From Siphonodentalium dalli (Eukaryota > Mollusca > Scaphopoda > Gadilida > Siphonodentaliidae): 64,000 bases of DNA. Below are positions 36,201 to 48,200 of this stretch, piece by piece. The notes under the pieces were generated by a model. That model saw nothing but the letters and a program-made list of their open reading frames with translations. It was not told the DNA's origin and made no database searches. Both the position numbers and the translations under genes were made by a program. The DNA lies in assembly GCA_032622095.1 (NCBI GenBank), contig CP136065.1:113439195-113503194 (forward strand). The letters run 5' to 3'. Every line of letters begins with the position of its first letter. The first letter of the stretch is position 1.

Positions 36201-39200
36201 ATAAGGAAACATCTCATTAAATTGTCACGAGTTCCACTCTGTGGGGTCTTCAGATTATGGATGAAAAAGGTCACCAGATGCCCAAAGACAAACACAACTG
36301 ATGAATAATTAACATGCCCATTAGCCAATCAGATTTGTATTGTTTTGATTGTTGCAAGGCTTTCCCGTTTCCTATACGCATAGTCTTGGTCGGATCAATA
36401 CGTGTTCTGACTGACAATAAGGAGCACCAAGTGCTTGATTCGATCTACTGACTGTTTTCAAGTAGCAATTGTTGAGATACGTCAGTGAACAATTATTGGT
36501 CTTGGTTACATTGATATGACTGCATGTTATGGATGATTATTATGTCTGTCTCTATGAGACGCCATAGAATTTCTTTTAACGCTATCTCCAGTGTCAGTGA
36601 GGATAAATGCACCTTCTAATTTCTTTCTATACAGTTATATTTACATCGTCCATGACATCATAATACCTGGAGTGCTCACAGTTGTATGACAACTTATGCA
36701 ATTCTCAATGGACTTTCACATTCAGTTGTAAATGTATACATTGCAATGATAAACATGTATGCCTGGGATTGTTTGTTGAACTTATTAGCTGAATATTCTC
36801 ACAAATCGATTGAGAGTGAGAATAAATTTATTCAATAAAATGGAAATGACTAATCCATATCCTACATGCCGGTACATTTATAACATATAACACAAGAATG
36901 AATATGATTATCTTGACTTCTAAATCTGATAAAAGCCTTAGCCAGTAGAGATCCACATATACACATCTAATTGTTTTGTTAAGTTTTATGATAATTGAGA
37001 ACCTATCGTTTGAAGGAACATAATGCATTCGCAGCAGGTAGATGTGAGAAATCATAAATTAACTGGTCATCACCAAAAAGAACATGAGAAAATAGATCGA
37101 CTTTGTCTCATCTTGACTATATATAATTCTCGTATAACATTACTATGTTAAAACCATTGTTATGTAAACACTACTTTTACAGTGGTTTGTTTACAAACAT
37201 CACTGATCATGCAAGTAACATTGTAATTCAAGACTAAATTTAAGTCTAAATCTGTTTTTCAGAATATATTTCAATGCTATGAACCTTTTCCAATGTTTAC
37301 CTTTATTTTCGATTGGGCTTCAGTAATTTGTTGGACTAATTGGACTTTGATTGAAACATAGCTGTAACAGTAACGTTTTCATAACAATCTCCTTATTGGA
37401 GAATTATTGATATAAATGATTTTTTTTACATGTAGTCTTGTTGATATAGTTATTTTATATGTTCATGACTTTTCACATGTGCCTACTTCGAAGGCCTTGT
37501 GTCCCTTTAAAACGAGCCACCTATATATGACACCAGATTCAAAGTTAACCCTTCCATGACTAGAGCTTCTTGCAATTTTGCGAAAATCCTTTGCCAATGC
37601 ATTCTCTTATATATATGCGACATAGGGAGCCTCGCATATATAAGAGAATACATTGGCCTAAAAATATTTACCTTGACCTTGCAGGCCAGTACAGTCTTAT
37701 ACATGTATATGCGAGGCTCCCTATAACGTATCACAAACTGTTCATAAATCACTTCATGATCATACCGTATCACAAACTGTTCATAAATCACTTCATGATC
37801 ATACCGTATCACAAACTGTTCATAACAGCTCCCTATAGTATACTGAAGTAGGACCTGTGGACCATATAGCACACGGTGTGCACTTTTACATCCAATAGTT
37901 ATGGACTTCATATAGCATCGAAGAGGTTAAACACCTTGATTCTGTCTCGTATCTATGGGTGTTGGGGTGAACTGATCAGGTGCCTGTGTGATAAACTTCT
38001 CTTTACACTTGTACAATTGGTACTTTGTACCCACACTGTGTTGCAGGAATATTTGTCTCTAACTTGCAAATCCTAGATTGAGAATGGAGTATTGATCGAA
38101 TCATTTCTCTTCTAATTTACTCGTTATTATAGACTTTTCCGCCAGAGTGACTTAATTCTCCTTCATCACTGGCGACTAACCAGGTTATGTGCAAAGGTTA
38201 TTGATTAACATGACGGCTCATGTGACATGTTTTCTCAATTTACTGTAATCATATGTGACCTGTCTCAATTCATTCTCCAGTAAATTATCATTGTAGCTGA
38301 ATTCTCACACCCAATAGTCATTTCCAATAAACTGATCCCAATCGAAAGTGTGTAGTTTATTTAGGCATATGATTAACGTTGTTGAATTACATACCATGTA
38401 TGACTGCTTTATTAAATTGCTTAGCTACCTGTATACCACCATATGTGGTCTGTATAATGTTGTCAAACTTTGAATGAAAAACTCTCAATACGAACATACA
38501 CAGTCAAATATGTCTGGCAACCCAGCAGTTCATCCTACAATCTTGCTACCGTTAGCATGTGCCCTAAATAATCAACTCCTTAACCAAAGCAGAATTATGG
38601 GTAACTTCTCAGGATTTAGTCTGAAATATGGCTTGTTGCCATTCATCGGAAAGCTCTCAGTGAGAGCTTTCTGATGAATGGCAATAAGCCATATTTCCGA
38701 CTAAATCCTGAAAAGTTACCCATAGCCCAAACTTGGCCATAAGTGCATTACTGTAGCTAACAGAACAAAAGTTTCTAATGACAGAAGCTTCTTTCGCTTG
38801 TGTCTCCAACTCAGATTATCATTTTATTCCCCTGAATCCATATAAAATATTCATAGAAGAGAGACCACATCTTTATTATTTTTGGTTAAACCCTTTCTTT
38901 ACAAAATTGATTCTCCCACCCAGTTACAAAAGTATATATTGGAATGGTCTATTATTCATTTGGGGGGGGGGGGGGGTGTTCCGGAACCATAAGAATATTA
39001 CAGATAGAAAAGCAGATAGTATGTGAACGGAAGTATTACTATTCCTTGGTGGGAAATGTTTAGATAATATGTTCAATATATAGGCTATAGCCTATTTTTG
39101 AACTTAATATCTGAACATTTCCTAAGGGAACTACTTGTCAATGCTGTGGATTGTGTGGACCTGGATCTCCTATTTACTATATATCACACACCGTATACTT

Positions 39201-42200
39201 TGTAAAGCTCAACACAATTGCAACAACCAACTGCCCGAAAGCCATGTTGACCATATATATCTTGTTTTCCAGACTATGACTACCAGCTGAAGAGACCTGT
39301 TGCTTCTAAGTATAGTGCAGGACTTTTTTCTCAGATTTTCCACAGAAATGGGAAGACTTTTAATGTGAGTTGCTATTGAATCTGCTGTGTAAACACACAC
39401 TCAGAAACATACTGAGCCTATCCTAGCCTGAATTTAGTGTATCTGACATTTGCAGAATGAGGTCCACAGAGGGGGAATTTAGTGATGCTATCCCGCACAG
39501 CATCACCAAATTGACCATCCTCTGGGAACCTCATTCTGCTCAGGCCTCAACTGCTATGGGAGATCTGGGATCAGATTGAAGTTCCCCAGTTGAAGTTGGT
39601 GATGTTCACCCATTAGTCACCTTGATTATTCAATTTATCTTCTGCATATTAGGGGATATAGAAACTGAACAGAAGGGAAAAAGTAAAGTTCTTAGGCCTA
39701 AAAAAAAGAAAGACGTTTGTTTCCGCTAGCGAGCTGGAAAAAAATAGGGACGGTAGGCAGGCAAAACTTCTTTTTTAAAAAATATTTTTATTTTTCTATA
39801 TTTTTAACAATACGTGTATAATACTTGATATGAGCCCACATAATGGACTTCTTAGTCTCAAGGTGGTCAACCCATGGAATATAGAAACAAGAAACTCAGA
39901 TTCAAAGTTACAGATGATATATATTTCTTCATAAGAGTATCAAATGCATTCCGTGTGTGGTGATTTCCATAGTATCATGTTCGATCTGTTGTTCCACAAT
40001 ATCTCTATCACCGCAAACAAACTCGATATGGTTTATGTTGAATGCTGACAACTCCTTAACTTTCATTTCAACAAAAAAAAAAAAAACTCCCTTCGGGCTT
40101 ATTCTATCCGGTATGAATTTTCACACGACATCACCACTGGAATTTTGTAACTTAAAATGGACATGTTATTTACCCTGAACACTTTATTCAACTTAAACTT
40201 TCAAATATATTAATATTTAATATATTAAATAAACAATATAAAACAACTGACTGGATACCTTCCAACGCACAGTTTTTAACAGTTTGTTGAACAGGCTCAC
40301 TTTAATCGACCTTTGCGACATGGAGACGTATTTATTTTCCCCCAAAACTTCGCACAACATGCAGAGGAGTATCTTTGGAGACTTCGTGACCTTGATCATT
40401 TGGGCAACTTTTAGTTGTTATTTTCACCACTTTCAAGGTTTCGTCAAGTTCAAGGAAGGTAACCGATACGTTGTCGCTTGACTTCAGTTGTTGTAGTTTC
40501 TGGTTAATTATTTCACCTCCGAGTAGGACTTGAATGCTATAATATTCCGCGTCTCCACCAGACGATTCAGCCATATTTTAATCAACAACGGAAGTGGAAG
40601 AGTTGTCAATCTTTGGTGGTAAAACTTTTATGCAATAGGGCGAGGGTAGGTTTTGCGTACGTTTCTAATTTTCGTAACCAGTTCGCCTATAATTCGCTAT
40701 ATGTCCAATTACCATTCAGAGATAAAAAATAATGTCGCCAGCAGCATTATCTGTAATGTACCCAGATGTACTCAAAAACCTACTCTCGCCCTTTTGCATA
40801 AAATGCTAACCATCTTTGGTTTATATAATAAATATTTTCCGGAATCGGAACCGGAATGAAACTTGAACTTAAAACAGGTAAAGTACAAACGTGTTTCCAT
40901 TGAAAATAATTTTCTATTTTTCGCATTTCGGGAAAAAAGTTGTCGGCGGGTTCGTAAAACAACTAATAAAATTGCTAACGCCGTATGCAATTTTAATTTG
41001 AGACTATGTAGTACCCAGCATATGAGGCCTAATCAGAATGAGGTAATCAGACCCACTGTTTATAAGTGGGTTGTATGTTAACTGAGGCTGCTATTGAATG
41101 TGTTCATTCGTTGATATGCATGTTGTTGCTTTTCCAGAATCTCATGACATTGTGCTTATAATTGATAATAGTCAAGTTATCCAGTGTACAAAGTGTGAAT
41201 GCCCCAAGTCTGAATCTCGTGACCAGTTAGCACTGTCCCATGAGTTTGTTTTTAGCACAATGATAAGAAAATCAGATGTTCAAGTTATACCTCGTGCCAT
41301 GACAAACAAGTGCGATATCTTTAACCCTTTCACACCACTGTTTTGTTATATGTTTAATTTGGTCGATTTAACTTCATTTAAATTTTGAACAAGCTATAGT
41401 GATTTAGATAGAGTATATCTTGTTATAGTGAAGGCCTTTTTTTCTTTAAATTTGAAACATGTATTTTGCTGTAAAGAAACAAATGTGTGCTTAACCCTTT
41501 ACCCAACAAACCGGCCAAAACCGGCCAAATAAAGCTTCAACAGCCTAAAATATCTTCGGTCTGTCTCAATAGAACCATACACATATGGATATCATTGGAA
41601 CCGGCTCCTTGACCACATTGTGATAGTTACAGTTATGCCCTGTGCCAATGCATTCTCTTATATATGCGAGTCGACCATAGGTCGCCTCGCATATATAAGA
41701 GAATGCATTGGCCTAAAAAAAATCTTTTTTTAACACTTTTTACCATTTTTTCTTACATTCTTTAACAATTTTATAATTTTTAATGTGTCAAGCCAATGCA
41801 TTCTCTTATATATGCGAGGCGACCTATGGTCGACTCGCATATATAAGAGAATGCATTGGCACAGGGCCGTTCTGTTGGGTAAAGGGTTAATAAATAAAAC
41901 AGGATACACCAACTTCCAATTTTGAAGATATGAGTATTAGATATCATTGTAAAGAGCATTCTGAATCAGTCACGTTCTGATACTTATTTCTTTGAGAAGA
42001 AATTTAACACTTATTTTACTAAATATATTCTCCCATCCAGTTATAAAAGTATATATTGGAATGGTCTATTTTCATTTGGAGGGATGCTCAGAAATAGCAG
42101 ACAACGGGCAGATGAAAAGATAATACAAGTGCAGAAGGATTCCTATTCATTTGTTGGAATTGTTGAGATAATGAGTTCAACAAACGGCCTACCATTTGGG

Positions 42201-45200
42201 TCACCAAATTCGATCTATTAACCAGTGTTAATGTATTGAGACACGTATATGGTGTTGTTCTTACTTCAGTATTGCTGGAAGTCGTTGAAATATGATGTGT
42301 CATTGAATAAAATTGGAATGAGGGTTTATTTATCCTAAAAAGATACCCAAACCATTGTGTCTGCTAAGCAAAATCTGTCTTATTTGTGCTTTTATTGAGA
42401 CTTATAATAATGAGAATAATAATGTTGGCTAGTTTGTCCCTGGAAGCGCTCTGTGGATTTAGTAATAAATTATATTGATCACATGTACCTGTTTTTTACT
42501 CTGTGGCATTATTTGTATGACAGTATCGGACTATCCTCTTGATTGAAACTTCAAAATTTTCGCCATTTACAGATAACATGTACACAAGAGAAGGTGAAAC
42601 AAATTGAAAGTAGGTTGCTACAGGCAATTCTACTCTATAAGCGTCGACTTGAATGGCTAACAAGCGAATGCCGGAGGACATTTGGTGTCATTGAGGAGAA
42701 GGTGCTAACGATCATCCTTGATATCCGCAACATGTCTCCACAGCAGTTTGACCAGTACCGCTCAGCATTGGAACGTGTCATAAGGGAACAGCTGTCTCAG
42801 GTGTCAAAGTTCAACCTCATCAGGTAATTATTTTAGAAAGATACATTTTTGTGATCTTGTTATAAATAACGTATAGGATTTGCTAAACTTCAAACCGCAT
42901 AGTACCATGGATGTGCACAGAAGTGGCCTGTATGCTTTTAATTTATGTGCCAGTATTTTCAACATTGAGCAGGTTCCCTTTTCCCTGACTGATTTGTACT
43001 AGTAAAGAGTCTGCTGACATCAGATGTTTGGGACATTTGCTGACATTCCATGATGACAAGGGGCACTATATGCTCATATAATGCACCCAGGGACCACTAT
43101 AGAGGGAGAAATATGATTCTTAGTTGAGTTTTTGACAAATAAATTTGAATGATGATTATGTTTTGCTGAGGGAATGTTGGTGGGCATGCCGACGACTGCA
43201 CCAAACCTATATAACATAGCCATTTATTGATGGATTCTGACAATTTTTGGTATGTGAATTTATTGTCACATGTGACAGCTGCAGACAGAAAATCGGACGC
43301 AACCCAAAATTCTAACCAGAGTTATGGACTTGTTTCTATTTATACCACATTGATCTTGGTTAGCATGATAACTTTAACAAACATCAACCAACTTCATACA
43401 TATTTGGTATATGGATCTTTCACAACAATATATTGATTGAGTTCGAAAACCAGATTTTCTGATTTAATTTACCTGAGTTACGGCCCTTTCTTCTGATTTA
43501 TGATTCCATAGTTATGGGCAAAAAACTTGATGAAAGCCATCTTTGATGCCCAACCCTTCTTTTTATTACATGTGTACCGAATAGACATATGTATGTCCCT
43601 CGAATTGTGATTTACCAGCATCCATGAGAATGCAGAAGTCATTGGCTGTAAAATAAAAATCGCCATTTTTGGTTTGAGTGGTAAACATTGCAAAAATTGT
43701 TGACTAGCAATGTTTCATTGCGATATGAGTAACATAATCCAATGGGGAATGAACACTGTCTTAATGTGGGGTATAATAATATTATTTCCTGCCTGTCTTT
43801 GAACTTAACATTATTTGTCCATATTTCAGAGGAACAGAAGATGTGGTTTCATACCATGAAGAATGTGTACCTGTCACACATGATACATTAGATGGTGCTA
43901 TACAATGGTTATGGAATCTAGATAGGCTAGCTCCCATATCAAATACATCGACATGTGAAGCTGTGATGAAAGCTTTCAAAGACACAAACGTAAGTTTAAA
44001 AAACCTGCTGCTTACATTGAATATCACATGGATTTGTCTTCATAAATACAGATACTGAAAGGCTGATCCGATATGACACCATAAAACTACTATTTCTATA
44101 TATATATTACATATCAGTAAATAATGAGATGAACCTATGAACCCATTAATGGAAGATTTTGATGGTCAGATATCAAATGAGAGATTTTTACCAGGTATTC
44201 ACTTTTGGTCAGGCACCCAAAATGTCAATGTTTACCAATGACAAAAGTATTTGTTTTTTTGGCCCCCAAGCAGTAAATATTAAAAGAATGCACTTGAAAA
44301 TTTGCTTTCCAATTATTCTCATCGTGTTATTTTCAAATGTTCTTGTCGGCCTTCATGATGCCTGTGTGGTATGAATGCTGTTGATCTTATTTCAATTTCA
44401 TGTTTTGTCACTTGGGACTATACAGGTGTGTTACGTCAAATATTAAGCAAGTCTTCTCTTTTCTTTTTCCCAGAACGAAGCAGTGTACATATTCACAGAA
44501 GGTAATGCAATTGATTGTTGCAGAGAGATACTAATAGAAAAGGTAAATATGCAGTAACACATATGTTGATAGTTGCAGAGGGATACTAATATAAAAGGTA
44601 AATGCCCATTAAAGTGATGTGAAACACTCTGGTAGGGTAATCAAATTGAAAAGGTAAATATGCATTAAGTAAATATTATTAGGCCAATGCATTCTCTTAT
44701 ATATGTGAGGCTCCCTATTGGGAGACTCACATATAAAAAAGAATGCATTGGCACAGGTTTTTCACAAAAATTCAGGAAGCTCCAGTCATAGAAGTGTTAA
44801 CACATATGTTGCTTGTTGTTTCTTAGTTCGTAACATGTCTGTGTAGATTGGTATCATATAAACTTCACAACTTCACAAATGTGAGCAATTTTGGGATACC
44901 AACCCCAGCGCGTGGCTAGAATGGAAACTTGTCATAATGTATTACTGATTGCTCATTAAACTACCATTATACTTTGATGAGCAATCAATAAAACATTATG
45001 ACAAATTTCCATTCTAGCCACGTGCTGGCGGTGGTATCCCAAAATTTCTCACAGTCCTGTGCCTGAGAGTTCTCTCAGCGACATCATTAATTGACAAATT
45101 TTGTTTATAGGCATATATATATGAGTGATAGAAATGTCACACTTTCTTTTAAATGTTGTAATGGATGCTCTTTATATATTGTTTACAGATGAAGAAGTCT

Positions 45201-48200
45201 GATGCCAAAGTGCCTCTACACATCATCTCCTTCAACTGCTGCAGCACTGATTCTATAGGCTATATGAAAGCTCTCGCCAGGCAGACTGGGGGAAAGTAAG
45301 TGTGTCAGACTCCAGTATTGAATCTATAGTTAACACTTTCTTTACTGAATGGATTCTACCATTCAGTTGTAAAAGTATACATTGGAAGGGTTTGTTGTTC
45401 AACTGGAGGGATGTTCAAGAAATTTTAGCAGATGATAGATAATAGAAAGTGCAGAAGGATTCATTGATGAGAAATGTTCAGATAATAAGTTCAACGGTTG
45501 GACTTATTGTCTGAACATTTCCTGACGGTCACTGCTTGGCAGTGAGTATTAAGTAAAGTTGAATGAATGTCCTTATGAGAGTATTCAATAGCCCAGAAAA
45601 TGTTTGTCATTTCCTTCCTGATAGTCCATTGGTTTCAAGTCAAGCTCACAGCTGGTTCTTTCATAGAGCAGAAATGCCGTAACACCAAAATACTCACTCT
45701 TATTTATACCACCACTTTTTTAAAGAAAAATTGGGGATTTACTGGACTGATGAATCGAAATGAAATTTGGTATGAATGTTCTGCATCAGGAGTACTTTTG
45801 AATTCAATTATTCTTGTTTTCCATTCTAGAGTTATCCTTTGTTCATCTGGAAACAATGGTATTCTGTTTGTCTGGGCTCAATGAAATTTGGTATGAGTAT
45901 TTACTATCAGAAGGCCTTTCAAGGATTTGTTAATGATGTTTGGGTTTTCCATTTTGCAATTAGGTTCCTGATGTATTCTTTGAATTGATATCAATAACAC
46001 ACTTTACAAATTATGTTTAAAAAAAAACCTGCATTGTGTCTAAAAGAAACCTTGAATAACACAACAACCCCAGATGAATTGTCCGCAAGAAGACAGAATT
46101 ATTCTTGTATTCTTGTAGATACAATCTGGGATTTTTGTTGAACAGCATTTATTTATGAATTTGTAAACCTGGAATACCAAATAGCATCTAAAATGCCCTT
46201 CCATAAGTTATACTATAACCTATCTGTGTGAATAAAAAATGAATTTTTTGCAGGTTCCATGCCTATGCTGTCGTCATGGAGATAGACTCCTATGAACCAC
46301 AACCCATGGACATAAATACCAATCGTGCTAATATCCTACTCAAAAAGAAGACATATGGTGGTGTACCACCTGGATGTGGTGTCCGGGAAGATGTGCTGCT
46401 TGTTTTCGAAGAATTGGAAAGAGCCCGATATGTTTTAACACAAATACAGTCGGTCAAGAAAATTATTCCAGATCCTAAAATGCTTCCCGGTATGACATCA
46501 CATTCTCCATACCCTGTGTATAAAAGTATAAAAGCTCTTTTTGTAGTCACATGCACCTGGAAGATTCAAGCACTTTGCAAGGCATGATGGTCAATAGTTT
46601 TATACTCTGTTATATTTTGCAATGCTTCTTATTGACTAACTTCTTTGCATGGCAAGCGTTTCAACTATCTTTTCACTACTACTCATCTAGCTTAATTGGC
46701 TCACAGAATGCTGTTTTTTTGGGGCCATACAGGTCGCTTATATCTATGCTGACGGCTACTTTAAAAAAAAAGTAATCTGCCAAAATGAAGCTACATTTTC
46801 AAAGTCATAGAATTGTAGACAAGCTAGTGCACCTAACTCAGGCCAAAAACTGAGCGCACTGTTTTTAATGTAATTTTTTATTTCTGAGGCATATGCAATG
46901 AAGTATTTCACCCCTGGATCGGCTAGCTCTGGGTTTAATATCAGTTGCCTGTGGCCATTATTACCCAAACAAATATCCATAAAAGTTAGTTGATTGAACC
47001 CATGTGATTTATTTCGTTAAAAATCACCCAATGAAGTATTTACTGAGCATATGCAATTCATCACAATGGTCGTGTATGAATCAGGAATTTAAATCCGTAT
47101 GCGGGTATGTTCGATCTCAGTTCAGAGCAAGTTTGTATAAAAGTGTACGACAATTATTTCCTACCGATTTTAATTTTTCCAACATAAAATTCCTTGTTTA
47201 GGGTCATGCAGGCCTGAGAAATGGGAAATCGATAATGTGTGGCCTGAGCATTGTTTTATTTTCCGGGAGCAATATATCAATCTACTTTCAAAAAGATCAT
47301 TTCCTGGTATTCAAAGAATAAAAAAACCTCTCAAAGTAAATTTGTTTATGCTAAGGAAGTAATCACAGTATTATTAGTTTTCAATTTTTGTAAACTATCT
47401 TAAGAATTCAACTGAATTTGATTTAATTTTTAGCAATATTTCGTGTTCAAAAGTATGTCATCTCATATTGACTTGTGAGTGTTCTCCCTTTATAATCCTA
47501 CGCTATGCAATTTCATAACTAAATCCAAGTTTACTATCAATAAAGATTCATGCATGAATTCATTGGCTACTTTCACAACTCGGCCAAAGTTAATGTATAC
47601 CATGTATGATGTCTATGAAACATGTATAATTGATTAAGATTATATATCAATACTGCCTCTTTCATACTGATGTTCTGCTTAACCGTAGTCAGGGCCCAAG
47701 CTAGGGTTGGAAAACAGGGAGAAGTGACTTCTCCCTCTGGAGATTTTAGGGAGACTTCAGCCCAAAATTGGGAGAAGTGGAGAGAAAAACATTATTTAAG
47801 AAACACTTATTTATTTTCAAATATTGGTTTATTTATAAATAAAAAATGTTGACTTAATGACTTTTAATATCTGAAGAAATTAATTGTTATTGTTACCGTA
47901 AATCCCAAGCTAATTTTGTCAAATTTGGAAGGTGACTTAGTTTTCGCCTTGCAGACATCCCAGGGCGAAGACGCCGGCTTGAAGGCGAAAACTTTGCCTC
48001 AGTCGCCTCCTAGCTTGGGGCCTGACCGTAGTTGAAGATCAGTCAGTCACACTGATGAAAACGCAATAGTTAACAAGTGGCTAACTCAAGTGTAAATAAT
48101 CACATTATCTAATACTGTTGCTAGCATCTCATCCCATTATGATGTCATATATTCCAGATGGCAAAAAAGCTGAAGATGAGCAGACTCCTGAGAAGCATGA

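Noticed and set aside
37507-37911. 134-codon ORF with repeated 'EQFVIRYDHEVIY' peptide
   Set aside because: It is the translation of the 39-bp tandem repeat inside a MITE hairpin, not a repeat protein.
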